Below are positions 47,501 through 60,019 of a stretch of DNA of 64,000 bases, piece after piece (within the stretch, counting starts at the first letter, position 1; each line of letters begins with the position of its first letter). The notes under the pieces are model-generated. The model was not told the origin of the DNA. It saw only the letters and a program-made list of their open reading frames with translations, and did not search any database. Where the stretch lies: assembly GCF_905171765.1 (NCBI RefSeq), contig NC_053391.1:689621257-689685256 (forward strand), in the 5' to 3' direction. Position numbers and translations under genes: made by a program. The DNA comes from Bufo bufo (Eukaryota > Chordata > Amphibia > Anura > Bufonidae).

Positions 47501-50500
47501 TAAAAGCCAAATCCAAGGGAGAGACCGGGGGGGGCGGACGGGTTGTGACACGATCAGGGCTGATACCATTGAAGGATCCCCCAGGATATCGGACACATTC
47601 CCTGGTGTATGTCTCTTTAAATTTGATTGCTTCCTCGCAGAGGCTGTGTTCTCACTCTTCACCACCAGGTGGCGCTGTGTCTAGTTACATTTATTCAGAT
47701 TGTGTTGGGGGGGGGGGGTGTTATCATTTTTATCAGGCAGACCTATCATTGAGGAAGTGATAGAACCTACCTGAAGCCCCCTGAGGAAGCTGTAGTGACA
47801 CCATCAGGCTTCAGTATACTGGGGTACATTGAACGTGTCGCTGTGTAGCGAGGATTCTGCAGAAGCGGGGGCGGTTGGTAGTCACCCAGCTTTCTCAGAG
47901 GTCTGGACGGTGACCCCCCCTGTAGAAGCTGCTGTGACACCAAGTACCCAGTTTTCCCGAAGCCTTTCTAAGGAGACGGGGGCAGGGCGGTGGTGATGAT
48001 GCGTTACCTTGGCCATTCAGGATCATGGGCGCCCCCTGCTGGAGACCTCCATGTGAACAGCACTCAGGAATTCACTTGCACTTTCTTGTTCCCCCCACCC
48101 CCGCAGGGCCTGTGTCCAGAGAGGGACCTCAAGGTGGAATACGGAGGATTTTCCGAACATCCCGTCTACAGCCTCCGGCACATCCCCAACAGCAGGTGAC
48201 GCCCCTTAACCGCCGGGTCCGAACGATCCATGTATTATGTGTCCCAAAAAGTTCTGCAGCTTTCTCAAACGCTGTGTTGTTCAGTTCATCACCATTTATA
48301 ACATCTCTGCTTGCTAACAGGGAATGGGTGCCTTCTGGTTTACGTTGATAGGCTGACTTTTCATAGCTGAGGGTTCGTTACACTTCTATCCAGTCTGCAC
48401 AAAACACATGGATCTCTCCCCTGTCCTCATGGATTGTTACAATGTATCAATCTGCAGAACATTGTCTACACAGGATACAATTGTAGGATGGGTTTTAACC
48501 CCTTTCTCAACATGCGCCATACATGTCCTTAAAGACAGCGACCAGTGAGGAGCTGAGCATAGCCACTAGGTCTCTGCTGTTTGGCACAATAGTGCCAATC
48601 CCACGACTTTTAACCCCTCAGTGGTCAGGTGTGACCACAGCATCTGATTAGTGTGGCACTCCCAGTGACCAAAAGGCTCCCTCGCGGTGAGATCGGGAAA
48701 GCCATTCGGTTGCTATGGCAGCCTCTGACCTTCTGAAGGCTCTCAGGTCTGCCATAGCCGGAAAGTAGTGATTCCCCCATAGACTGCAATAGTAAATCAT
48801 TGCAGTCTATGGGAGGAGCCATCAGATGACCACGTGTTCAAGCCCCCAAGGGGACTGAAAATAATTATAAAAAAGGGAAAAAAAGGTTTTTAAAAATATA
48901 TAAAAATGAAGATATAAAATTAGAAATTCACCCTTTTCCCCATATTAAAAATGAATATATAATAAAGATGATAGGCCCCGACACGTCCCAAAACACCTGC
49001 GCTATTAAAAAATAAAAATATTTGTTCTGTATGGTGAAAAAATGTAAAAAAAAAACTCTGTAAATGTGGTATTGCTGAGATCGCACCGACCCGGAGAATG
49101 AAGGGAACAGGACGGTTTTGCTGCATAGAGAACACCGTAAAAATAAAACCCTTGAAACTTTGTGTTTTGTTTTTTTTTTTTGGTTTTTTTTTCCATTTCC
49201 ACCCCATTTGGAATTTTTTTCCAGCCTTCCACTACATTAAAAAGTACAACTTGAGCCGCAAAAAAACTAAAAATCGCAGTTGCATTAAGGGATTAATGTT
49301 CTGGAGGTAAACAAACATGTTGCCATTGACTGACAGCAAGCAGAGATCTTGGAAATGCTTTATTGACATGAAACACCACTTTCAAGGGGTTTTCCGAGAC
49401 GTAGATGTTGATGGCCGATCCTCTGGATCGATGACGCTCCAGCATTCTGCACCCCCAAGACCAATGGCCGGCGCTGGAGACCATATACTGAAGCTCACCC
49501 GCCTTCAAGTGAATGCTTCAGTACAGCAGTGCCGGAACTGTACAGCACAGCCTGCTGCCTACGGCTCCATCCACTGTGTAGTGTCTGGTGCAGGCAGCTG
49601 CCCGGAACGGCTGACCGCTGGGGGTGCGGGGTGTCAGGACCGGCCAGCAAGAGAAAAGTCCTGGAAAACCCCTTTAAGAAGCTTCCTGCTGGCACATCAG
49701 ACTGCATCCAGCTAAACTAAAGGGAAACCCCGTGTAACATGCTGAACCCCGGGGTCAGAGATCCTAATAGTTATATCATGTGTCTGTGGACTGCGCTCCC
49801 TCCTCGTATCGGGCAATCTGCACAGGAACCGTCCTCCTCACTGCCCTTCCTGTTATGTACAAATCCCTTCTCACTGCTGCATACCGACTAACACCCAAAG
49901 CCGGGATCCCACATCTCACTGTTCTTATAGGGGCAGTATTATAGTAGTTGTATTCTTGTACATAGGAGGCAGTATTATAGTAGTTATATTCTTGTACATA
50001 GGTGGCAGTATTATATTAGTTATATTCTTGTACATAGGAGGCAGTATTATAGTAGTTATATTCTTGTACATAGGAGCAGTATAATAGTAGTTATATTCTT
50101 GTCCATAGGAGCAGTATTATAGTAGTTATATTCTTGTACATAGGAGCAGTATTATAGTAGTTATATTCTTGTACATAGGAGCAGTATTATAGTAGTTATA
50201 TTATTGTACATAGGAGGCAGTATTATAGTAGTTATATTCTTGTACATAGGAGCAGTATTATAGTAGTTATATTCTTGTCCATAGGAGCAGTATTATAGTA
50301 GTTATATTCTTGTACATAGGAGCAGTATTATAGTAGTTATATTCTTGTATATAGGAGCAGTATTATAGTAGTTATACTCTTGTACATAGGGGCAGTATTA
50401 TAGTAGTTATATTCCTGTACATAGGAGCAGTATTATAATAGTTATATTCTTGTACATAGGAGCAGTATTATAGTAGTTATATTCTTGTACATAGGTGCAG

Positions 50501-53500
50501 TATTATAGTAGTTATATTCTTGTACATAGGAGGCAGTATTATAGCAGTTATATTCTTGTACATAGGAGCAGTATTATAGCAGTTATATTCTTGTACATAG
50601 GAGCAGTATTATAGCAGTTATATTCTTGTACATAGGAGGCAATATTATAGTAGTTATATCCTTGTACATAGGAGCAGTATTATAGTAGTTATATTCTTGT
50701 ACATAGGAGCAGTATTATAGTAGTTATATTCTTGTACATAGGAGCAGTATTATAGTAGTTATATTCTTGTACATAGGAGCAGTATTATAGTAGTTATATT
50801 CTTGTACATAGGAGCAGTATTATAGTAGTTATATTCCTGTACATAGGAGCAGTATTATAGTAGTTATATTCTTGTACATAGGAGCAGTATTATAGTAGTT
50901 ATATTCTTGTACATAGGAGCAGTATTATAGTAGTTATATTCTTGTACATAGGAGCAGTATTATAGTAGTTATATTCTTGTACATAGGAGCAGTATTATAG
51001 TAGTTATATTCTTGTACATAGGAGCAGTATTATAGTAGTTATATTCCTGTACATAGGAGCAGTATTATAGTAGTTATATTCCTGTACATAGGAGCAGTAT
51101 TATAGTAGTTATATTCCTGTACATAGGAGGCAGTATTATAGTAGTTATATTCTTGTACATAGGAGGCAGTATTATAGTAGTTATATTCTTGTACATAGGA
51201 TCAGTATTATAGTAGTTATATTCTTGTACATAGGAGCAGTATTATAGTAGTTATATTCTTGTACATAGGAGGCAGTATTATAGTAGTTATATTGTTGTAC
51301 ATAGGAGGCAGTATTATAGTAGTTATATTCTTGTACATAGGAGCAGTATTATAGTAGTTATATTCTTGTACATAGGAGCAGTATTATAGTAGTTATATTC
51401 TTGTACATAGGAGGCAGTATTATAGTAGTTATATTCTTGTACATAGGAGCAGTATTATAGTAGTTATATTCCTGTACATAGGAGCAGTATTATAGTAGTT
51501 ATATTCTTGTACATAGGAGCAGTATTATAGTAGTTATATTCTTGTACATAGGAGGCAGTATTATAGTAGTTATATTCTTGTACATAGGAGCAGTATTATA
51601 GTAGTTATATTCTTGTACATAGGAGCAGTATTATAGTAGTTATATTCTTGTACATAGGAGGCAGTATTATAGTAGTTATATTCTTGTACATAGGAGCAGT
51701 ATTATAGTAGTTATATTCTTGTACATAGGAGGCAGTATTATAGTAGTTATATTCTTGTACATAGGAGCAGTATTATAGTAGTTATATTCTTGTACATAGG
51801 AGGCAGTATTATAGTAGTTATAGTCTTGTACATAGGAGGCAGTATTATAGTAGTTATATTCTTGTACATAGGAGCAGTATTATAGTAGTTATATCCTTGT
51901 ACATAGGAGGCAGTATTATAGTAGTTATATTCTTGTACATAGGAGGCAGTATTATAGTAGTTATATTCTTGTACATAGGAGGCAGTATTATAGTAGTTAT
52001 ATTCTTGTACATAGGAGCAGTATTATAGTAGTTATATTCCTGTACATAGGAGCAGTATTATAGTAGTTATATTCTTGTACATAGGAGGCAGTATTATAGT
52101 AGTTATATTCTTGTACATAGGAGACAGTATTATAGTAGTTATATTCTTGTATATAGGAGCGGTATTATAGTAGTTATATTCCTGTACATAGGAGCAGTAT
52201 TATAGTAGTTATATTCTTGTACATAGGAGGCAGTATTATAGTAGTTATATTCTTGTACATAGGAGCAGTATTATAGTACAGGGATCTCATGATGCAACAT
52301 TTTCAGCTTATTGTGGCCTTTCTTGGGCCATCATAAGTTGAAACTAGACTGAAGTTACTTTGGTTTCAGCATACAATGGTCGGAACCAATGAATATTATA
52401 ACTTGAGGGACGTGCGCGGTTCTGTTGATGTTAGCGGTACGTCTATGCTGTATATACTGTTTATAGACTTGTATGTGTTTCCTCCTTCAGTCTGCTGGTT
52501 ACCAGCGGTCCCGCTGCCGCTCACGTTCAGATATGGCAGATCGGAGCTGAAGATAAAGGTGAAGCTGTCTCTCTCTCTTTTCTTTTTCAGTTTTTCTTTG
52601 TACGGCCTTCACTTATTCTGGATCGCAGAACATGTCCTTTACTGGGACGCAAAGTGCAGACCAATTAAAGTCAATGGATCTGCAGACAAAGCGGACGGTG
52701 TATGTATTTTGCGGACCGCAAAATGCATATGGTCGTGTGCATGAGGCCTTATACTCTACTCACAACCAGAGCTGCGCTCACTTTCTTCTGCTCGTTACCA
52801 GATGTTTCCTAGTAAATAAGCACAGAATTATGAGTGCAGCTGTGGATGTGATTGGAGTACAAGACTGGATGCAGCTCAGTACACACTGTGAATTAAAATA
52901 ATATGTTTTCTAGGGGGGGGGGGGGGGGGCAGACATTATGGCCAGCATTACAGCTCCCATAGGGATTATCACCCAGCTTTTCCAGGTTGCCGAATAGCAC
53001 GACTGGTGGGAATCTAGAAAAGCTGAGTGGTCTCCAGTATATATATTTTTCGGAGGGGGGTGGGGGTCCCGTTTACTATAGCAGTGTGAGCAGCTCTCGC
53101 TCGCCAGTGCCCCCTGTTTTCGGCTCATGTTGTTGTCTTCGTCAGATGTCATTCAGTCCACGATGTCCATTCAGTCCGATCCCGTGAAAGACACCTGGAC
53201 AAAAGTCGCTGTTTCGGCCGTGGTATCGCCACGCGTGGTTCACGGGTCCCAGGTCAGCGGCGTCCACATCACAGAGATCGAGTCAGCCAGGCGCGTCTAC
53301 ACATTAGGTAGGTGGCAGGACCGAGCCGTGTACACGGAGGGAGCCGGTGCAAGGTAGCGCTTGCACTGTACTGCCGGTGTGACTGGAGAATTATGAATGC
53401 AGCTTTGGTTGTGACTGGAGAATTATGAATGCAGCTTAGGTTGTGACTGGAGAATTATGAATGCAGCTTTGGTTGTGACTGGAGAATTATGAATGCAGTT

Positions 53501-54761
53501 TGGTTGTGACTGGAGAATTATGAATGCAGCTTTGGTTGTGACTGGAGAATTATGAATGCAGCTTTGGTTGTGACTGGAGAATTATGAATGCAGCTTTGGT
53601 TGTGACTGGAGAATTATGATCACAGACTTGGTTGTGACTGGAGAATGATATGATGGTGATCAGTTTACCAGTATACATCACTAAAGCTGCAGTTTTCCAG
53701 TGGGGAGCGAGACTTCTGAAACACACCCGGAGCTGCAGTGAGAATTCCCCCTATTGGCTCACACGCCATGCACCCATGAGAACGGGGACATCACCCACAA
53801 TGCACTGCATCAGAGTCCATACTGAATATGTGTCTTTTAGCACAGCAGCTTTGGTTGTGACTGGAGTGAGCTAACCTTGCCCCTTCTTGTCCCTCAGCGG
53901 TATCTGGCGGTGAGGCGGTCGGCTCGCTCTCCTTCTTGGATTCCAGTACTGTCCACCTGTGCTGCCAGAGCGGCCGGCAGATCCTCGCGGATGTCCGACA
54001 ACCAGGGATTGCCAGCGAGGGGGCCGTGGCCCCAAGGGTCCCCTCTGACGGCCAGTGGTGCGCAGCTGTAAAGCCAGAGAACCAAGGCGCCTGTGCCAAG
54101 ATCGCCAGCCTGTCTTCTAAGGGCCACATCACTATCACGGACACTAGGGACCTGGGGGCCCCCCTGAAATGTGCCAAGACCAAGTCATCCAATGCCCCTG
54201 CCCCCGTGGAGCACATGATGTGTGTCTGCTGGGCCCCCGGACTGGAGGACCACATCTCCGTCTCAGGTAAGGATTCCGGATTATCAGATGATGGATAATG
54301 GTCCTTCTCTGCAAAAATTTCAATATGGCTGCCGTTAGAAGGAAGGGCACCCAGCTTTCCTAGGTTCTGAACATCAGATGTGTCTGGCTGTGTGGGGGCA
54401 GGGCCATTCAGGACTGGGTGGCAGCCATGGTGGTTCTCACCCAGCTCTCCCAGGAGCAGATATGACGACTGCTGGTCTTTATTAGGTATTGACTCTTCTT
54501 CTTCTTCCCCCCCCCCCCCGTGCAGGCCTTGATGGTACGGTCCAGATCTACGACACAGGACGCTGGGACGCTGCCGTGAAGGAGGTGGATGCGCTGTTCA
54601 CCCACAGGGGTCATTCGGTTATGGGGGAGTGTGAGGACGGGAGTGCCCCCAGGGTGACCGTCCATTCCTGGCACCCGTGGAAAGAGAGGACGCTGGTATC
54701 CGCCGCCAACGACGGCTCCTTGCATATCTGGGACTGGCTGGACGGCAACGCCCAGCGCTGA
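44557..54761 (+). CDS. wdr73: WD repeat-containing protein 73, complete eight-exon gene
   Basis: WDR73 is a WD40 protein linked to microtubules, the spindle and the Integrator endonuclease module; human mutations cause Galloway-Mowat syndrome. Coding exons: 44557-44603, 46416-46483, 46737-46825, 48107-48195, 52491-52558, 53146-53307, 53898-54266 and 54526-54761. All have AG/GT borders, phases agree, and the sum is 1128 nt, or 375 aa plus stop; the human protein is 378 aa. The start ATG opens the EDWxxESxxLYKDLHDFELQ N-terminus. Other conserved blocks are CIAGY, PERDLKVEYGGFSEH (exon 4), LLVTSG and VQIWQ (near 99-114), VSPRVVHG, IASLSS, FxGLDGTVQIYD (298-307), LFTHRGH and the terminal LHIWDW (363-368). 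Exon number is the same as in mammals. Introns 1, 4 and 6 hold minisatellites. A poly(A) signal follows 70 bp after the stop. No frameshift seen. Confidence 0.95.
44716..46378. repeat. 27-31 bp minisatellite, more than 50 units, WDR73 intron 1
   Basis: Unit: gggatgtgcggaggacacac then tgttatggg, with variants gatctgtggagg and a shorter gggtgacactg form clustered at the left. Length changes come from runs of 4-8 G. It ends 38 bp before exon 2. Open frames through it are artefacts of repetition. Confidence 0.95.
46864..47130. other. WDR73 intron 3, A/T-rich stretch
   Basis: attattatt-rich simple sequence and T runs after exon 3, with no element recognised. Confidence 0.4.
47662..47675 (+). promoter_or_regulatory. 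CTCF-like motif, forward, WDR73 intron 3
   Basis: ccaccaggtggcgc fits the CTCF core at nearly every position. A reverse motif lies 367 bp downstream. Confidence 0.45.
48029..48042 (-). promoter_or_regulatory. CTCF-like motif, reverse, WDR73 intron 3
   Basis: gcgccccctgctgg is the reverse complement of ccagcaggggggcgc-type consensus (here ccagcagggggcgc), a textbook CTCF core. It points toward the motif at 47662. Confidence 0.5.
48290..48490. repeat. Dispersed repeat with inverted gttaca words
   Basis: gctgagggttcgttacactt and ggattgttacaatgtatcaa resemble gctgagggtttgttacaatt and cactgtaacaaaccatcagg at 56760-56850. The two regions look like diverged copies of one family; boundaries are uncertain. 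Confidence 0.4.
48840..49300. repeat. A-rich dispersed repeat, WDR73 intron 4
   Basis: aaaaagggaaaaaaaggttt, then attaaaaataaaaatatttg and gtggtattgctgagatcgca. Similar in layout to 23780-24130 and 43320-43620. Non-coding. Confidence 0.45.
49926..52277. repeat. 35-36 bp minisatellite, about 66 units, WDR73 intron 4
   Basis: Unit: tcttgtacataggagcagta then ttatagtagttatat, with a one-base variant (aggaggcag) scattered through. The array is 2.35 kb and very homogeneous (many identical neighbours at 50700-51000). It ends 214 bp before exon 5. Contains stops in all frames. Confidence 0.96.
52640..52752. repeat. End fragment of the catgcacac foldback family, WDR73 intron 5
   Basis: ttaaagtcaatggatctgca, then ttgcggaccgcaaaatgcat and atggtcgtgtgcatgaggcc. 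It matches the right arms of the copies at 39190 and 43140. Confidence 0.6.
52913..52930 (+). repeat. Poly-G run, WDR73 intron 5
   Basis: An uninterrupted run of about 17 G. Comparable runs occur at 32942, 40910 and 54907. Confidence 0.8.
53379..53650. repeat. 32-bp minisatellite, about 8 units, WDR73 intron 6
   Basis: Unit: gactggagaattatgaatgc then agctttggttgt. Units start at 53381, 53413 and onward; one unit lacks a base (cagtttggttg) and the last has diverged (gatcacagacttgg). A single related unit at 53847-53866 follows. Confidence 0.93.
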
Positions 54762-54831
54762 GTGGAGAGGAAAGGGTTAATTTATTACTTTTTTTTTTCT
54801 TCAGTTTTTTCAAATTAATTTTGTAACAAAA

Positions 54832-54837
54832 AATAAA
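54832..54837 (+). promoter_or_regulatory. wdr73: WDR73 polyadenylation signal
   Basis: AATAAA 70 bp after the stop codon, the first canonical hexamer downstream; it implies a very short 3' UTR. Confidence 0.7.
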
Positions 54838-55138
54838 CAAGAAAAAAGTTCCGGACTTGGGATCTGATTGGTTGTCAGGAGGCGGCCGGTGACAATGACC
54901 AGAAATGGGGGGGGGGGGGGGGAATTTATGAAGCTCTGCACGTTTTGGTGACGTTCTGCCGCTCTCGCCACGTTTAATTACTTTTATGTAGCACCAACAT
55001 AATCCGCAGTGATGTACAAACAGCGGGAGCGTGTGCAGAGAAAATCGGACGTTACAGAGTAAGAAAATAATAGCAGCGGGCGCATTTGCAACTGGTGTTA
55101 TTGGGAATCAATGGGATTGTCTGGGTGGCGCAGTCCAG

Positions 55139-55485
55139 AGTGACTGGCACAGGGCGGAGGCATTAGAGCAGGGACTGGCACAGGGTCAGGGTGGAGGCAT
55201 CGGTGCAGGGACTGGCACAGGGTCAGGGTGGAGGCATCGGTGCAGGGACTGGCACAGGGTCAGGGTGGAGGCATCGGTGCAGGGACTGGCACAGGGTCAG
55301 GGTGGAGGCATCGGTGCAGGGACTGGCACAGGGTCAGGGTGGTGACATCAGTGCAGGGACTGGCACAGGGTCAGGGTGGTGACATTGGTGCAGGGACTGG
55401 CACAGGGTCAGGGTGGTGACATCGGTGCAGGGACTGGCACAGGGTCAGGGTGGTGACATCGGTGCAGGGACTGGCATTACTGCAT
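55139..55485. repeat. 37-bp minisatellite, about 9 units
   Basis: Unit: gggactggcacagggtcagg then gtggaggcatcggtgca. The first half of the array has gaggcat, the second half gtgacat, showing block-wise spread of a variant. Frames through it are artefacts. Confidence 0.93.
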
Positions 55486-55849
55486 TCTTTAATGGCATGT
55501 GTGCCCAGTTATGCCATCATAACCCCCATATGGCTGGTGTCCCGGTGATGGCAGCCCCAGTGGGAGCGGGTATGCCGGTCATCTACCACCTGGTGACCAG
55601 TTGTTTATGCAGTGCTGACACTTTGGCTATTTTGGCACTTTTTGCGCTCTCCGACCTTCATGTGACCTTGAGACGTCCGATATAAGAATGTCGCCTCTGC
55701 CGACTCTGAAAAAAGAAAAATAGAGACGTCTTCCTCAGTCTATACAGTCCTGAGAGGTGTTTCCTTCCTCCTCCGGAGCCACATATAGATCGGTATTGTA
55801 TGCTGCCACATCTGGGAACATGGGAAAATCAACCCCTGGCCTCATGTAG

Positions 55850-56285
55850 TCACGTGACCAAGCAATGCTGCAGTGTAAAGCAGGGGGAAGGGGCAGAGCT
55901 GCAGTCTGAGCCTCTGATGAGTTACAGTAGAGAGGTGGATTTCAATCTCAACAAATAATGTAGCTGAGCTGCTGCCACTGATCATAGTGTTTCTTTAATA
56001 GAGCAGTGCTGCAGTGTAAAGCACAGGAGAGGGACAGAGCAGCAGCCAGTGCCCCTGATGAGACAAGGCAGCTAAGGTGGAGTTCCTTTTCTTGATGGTT
56101 TTCCAATGGAGCACAGTTGCCGTGTAAAGTATGGGGGAGGGGCAGAGCAGCAGCCTCTGATGAGTTTGAAGGTGGATTTCAGACGACAGACTCGCACCAA
56201 ACAATGTAGCAGAGCTGCAGACAACGACCATTGCTGTGCCTTAATACAGCAGAGCTGCAGTGTAAAGCATGGATAGGTATAAAGG
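55850..56285. repeat. Imperfect tandem repeat, about 110-140 bp, 3-4 units
   Basis: gctgcagtgtaaagcagggg at 55867 recurs as gctgcagtgtaaagcacagg at 56008, gttgccgtgtaaagtatggg at 56115 and gctgcagtgtaaagcatgga at 56247. Each is followed by ggggcagagc and ctctgatgag words. Confidence 0.7.
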
Positions 56286-56519
56286 AAGCCACCACTGAAG
56301 ACAACTCATTATATAAAATAAGATCCTGACTGGACGCTCATTTATTGCGGTGTCTCCTGCGTATACCGTATACACCTCCACAATATGTTCCAGGGTTTAT
56401 ATTATATATCACTAAAATAGGAACATTTAGAAATCACCAGTTAGTACAGAATATACATGACATTCAGAGATTCCTGGGGGGTAAGGGGTTAATTAGCTGT
56501 TCTAGGGCTTCCATCCGTG

Positions 56520-56640
56520 CCCCCCAACTTGTGGCTGTCGGCAGTTGCAAAACTACAACTCCCAGCATACCCTGGCAACCAGCATCTCTCAGGGCAAGCT
56601 GGGGGTGGTAGTTTTGCAGCAGCCAAAGAACCCCAGGTCA
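56520..56640. mobile_element. Diverged foldback MITE with ZNF143-like motif
   Basis: ttgcaaaactacaactccca then gcataccctgg, mirrored imperfectly by gctgggggtggtagttttgc. Related to 28829 and 42665 but lacking clear ends. Confidence 0.55.
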
Positions 56641-56689
56641 GGCAGAATCCGTTCAAAGCATTTGCTGCGTGTTCTGATTTCTCACCGTT

Positions 56690-57440
56690 TGTAAGATCTC
56701 CGCTTACTGTCAGAGAAGGGAACATTCAGAGGCTTAAATACCTGTCCTGACCTAATACAGCTGAGGGTTTGTTACAATTGTCTGCTAGGTAAACAGCCTG
56801 TTCTCCTGGCTGAGCCATGTCACCTGCGCCGATACACTGTAACAAACCATCAGGATAGGAGAGAGATTGGTGCTGCAGATAAGTTTAGACTGGATGTAAC
56901 AAAACCTTTAGCATCAAGAATGTTCTCATTCATTGACAGCAAGCAGACATTTGGAAACCGGTGAGAAGTTGAAACAGAAAGCCTGTTAGAAAGTGGCAGA
57001 AATGAGCCTTAATCTGCATAATCATTATAACCGACAGTAATAATAGAAATAACCCGATTTATGCACAGGAGGCTCCGCCCTTGAGGATCGGCATACAATT
57101 TTGATTGGATGATATCAGTCAACCCCAATTTTCTGTACAATTGATTGAACTTGGCACCCACACCTGACCTGATCTTAGGGGGTCACATACTTATTCCATC
57201 AGTGACCTTGTTCGATGAAGCTCTTTTGTGCAATCATTTTAGGAATCCAATCAGGTCAGAAGACAATATTTCTCACAGATCTCTGCTAAATTGCATCGCC
57301 GAATGAATAGGAAGATGTAATGTTCAAAAGTTTGGGAAAGGTGGGTGACAACCAATATGGCCTCACCCATCTGTCCCAGAATGCAGATTGTCAAATGGAA
57401 GTGTTCTCCGATAAGGCGGCAAATTTAGATGTAATTCAAT
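56690..57440. other. Intergenic sequence with one dispersed repeat copy
   Basis: 56690-56960 resembles 48290-48490 (gagggtttgttaca and its inverse). From 56960 to 57440 I see no repeat, exon or RNA gene. Confidence 0.35.
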
Positions 57441-57454
57441 TAGTAGTCAATTTA

Positions 57455-59300
57455 TTCTGTAGTTTGTAGTTATTTAGAGGTCTGGTCTGGTGTCTGCATG
57501 TAGTTAGAGGTCTGGTCTAGGGTCTATAGTTATTTAGAGGGTCTTGTCTGGTGTCTATAGTTATTTAAGGGTCTGGTGTACGGTCTAAAGTTATTTAGAG
57601 GTCTGGTCCAGGGTGTGCAGTTATTTAGGGGTCTGATCTGGGGTCTCTACCGATTTAGAGGTCTAGTCCAAAGTCTGCAGTTATTTAGAGGTCTGGTCTA
57701 GGGTCTGTATTTATTTAGGGGTCTTGTCTAGAGTCTAGTTATTTAGGGGTTTGGTCTGGGGCTGCAGTTATTTAGGGGTCTGGCGTAGGATCTGTACTTA
57801 TTCAGGGGTCTGGTCTAGAGCCTGTAGTTATTTAGGGGTCATGTCTAGAATCTGCAGGTTTTTTTTTTTTTTAGGGATCTGGTCTAAAGTCTGTAGTTAT
57901 TTAGGGGTCTGGTGTATGGTCTACTTATTTAGGAGTCTGGTCTAGGGTGTACAATTATTGAGGGGTCTGGGTCTATGGTTATTTAGAGGTCTAATCTAGA
58001 GTCTGTAGTTTTTATTTATTTAGGGGTCTTGTCTAGAGTCTAGTTATTTAGGGGTTTGGTCTGGGGGCTGCAGTTATTTAGTGGTCTGATGTAGGCTCTG
58101 TAGTTATTTATGGGTCTGGTGTAGGATCTGTAGTTATTCAGTGGTCTGGTCTAGAGCCTGTAGTTCTTTAGAGGCCTGGACTGGGGTCTGTAGTTATTTA
58201 GGGGTCATGTCCAGAATCTGTTTTTTTTTTTAGGGATCTGGTCTAGTGTCTGTAGTTATTTAAGGGTGTGGTGTATGGTCTACTTATTTAGGAGTCTGGT
58301 CTAGGGTCTACAATTATTGAGGGGTCTGGGTCTATAGTTATTTAGAGGTCTAATCTAGAGTCTGTAGTTATTTAGGGGTCTGGTCTGGGGGCTGCAGTTA
58401 TTTATGTGTCTGGTCTTGGGTCTATAGTTATATAGGGGTCTCTTCTAGAATCTGTAGTTATTTAGTCGTCTGTAGTTATTTATTTAGAGGTCTGGTCTAG
58501 GGTCTGTAGTTATTTATGGGTCTGGTCTGGGGTCTGTAGTTATTTATGGGTCTGGTCTGGGGTCTGTAGTTATTTATGGGTCTGGTCTGGGGTCTGTAGT
58601 TATTTAGGGGTCTGGTCTGGGGTCTGTAGTTATTTAGGGGTCTGGTCTGGGGTCTGCAGTTATTTAGGGGTCTAGTCTAGGGTCTGTAGTTATTTAGTGG
58701 TTTTATCTAGAGTCAGTAGTTATTTAGGGGTCTGTTCTCGGGTCGGTGGGTATGTAGAGGTCCGGTCTAGAGACTGTAGTTATTTAGGGATCTTCTCTGG
58801 AGTCTATAGTTATTTAGGGGTCTGGTCTAGGCTCTACAATTATTTAGGGGTCTGGTCTGTGGTCTGTAATCATTTAGGAGTCAAGTCTATTATATGTAGA
58901 TATTTAGTGGCCTGGTCTAGAATCTGTATCTCCTTAGGGGTCTGGTCTGGGGTCTGCAGTTATTTAGGGGTCTGTGGTTATTTAGAGGCCTGGACTGGGG
59001 TCTGTAGTTAGTTAGGGGTCATGTCTAGAATCTGTAATTTTTTTAGGGATCTGGTCTAGAGTCTGTAGTTATTTAGGGGTCTAATTTAGGATCTGTAGTT
59101 GTTTAGGGGTCTGGTCTGGGGTTTTTGCTATTTAAGGGTCTGATATGGGGGTCTGTATTTTAGGTAGATGTCTGGCCTAGAGTTTGTATTTATTCTCTGG
59201 GTCTGGTCTGGGTTTTGTATTTAGAGGGTCTGGTCAAGGGTCTATATTTTGATAAGGATTGCATCTGGGGTCAAAGTTTATTTAAGGGGCCTGTTGAGGG
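57455..59300. repeat. Degenerate minisatellite, about 30-40 bp unit, over 45 units
   Basis: Unit: gtctgtagttatttaggggt then ctggtctaggg. A clean core of identical units lies at 58505-58690; the rest is diverged with T-tract insertions (57858, 58220, 59038). Possible stop-free frames have no meaning. Confidence 0.9.
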
Positions 59301-60015
59301 TCTGTTAAGGGAAATATGGCTTTCAGCCAGAACCTCATCCTGATGACCACACAAATATGCCTAATAATTGGACCCAGTGGTATTCACCCATTCAGTATGG
59401 CCAGTAGCATTGTGTCCCTTGTTAGCATATCCTAGGCAGTTGAACAACATCCTCTTGACCAAGAGATGGGGGGAGATATTTGGGTGGTCACAGGGTGGAG
59501 TCTATGGTGGGGGGCTGGGACACAGCAAGATATAGGTGAAAGTTGGGAGTGAGGCGGGGGCTTCTCTTCCTGGACACCGATGGATGCAGGAGCAAGCTAA
59601 GTTATATGTGTGCGTATGTGGGTATGTATATAAGTATAATATCCCAGTAGACTTTATATGTGTACATATAGATATTAGCAGTCTGCAATTGTATTACCAG
59701 TTAGATTATATGCTGTTTATGCATGAGTCTCTATATGTACATGTACTAATGGTCAGGTACTGGAGGTGTAGAGTAGATCCAGTAGACTGTATATTGGTAG
59801 ACTCTGGATATACTGTATATACATACACATTATTAGCCACATTTGCTTAGCATCCAGGGTGCACAGGAACGGAGGCGGCTGTGTCTGGTGGTGTCCTCTA
59901 TGTATTGTGTTATCTGTATCTCTATGTATAATGCCCATTGCTTTGTCATCTCCATGTTATCAGTAAACTATTTTTATATATAAGTATCTGCGAGGGTTGT
60001 GTGTTGTTCCTGAGA
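59300..60015. other. Intergenic sequence, no gene seen
   Basis: Mixed-composition DNA with TG/TA-rich patches (59600-59840). No domain, exon or repeat family recognised. Confidence 0.4.
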
Positions 60016-60019
60016 TATA

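Noticed and set aside
55031..55685. Glycine-rich frames over the 37-bp array
   Set aside because: Tandem repeat artefact after the WDR73 gene.
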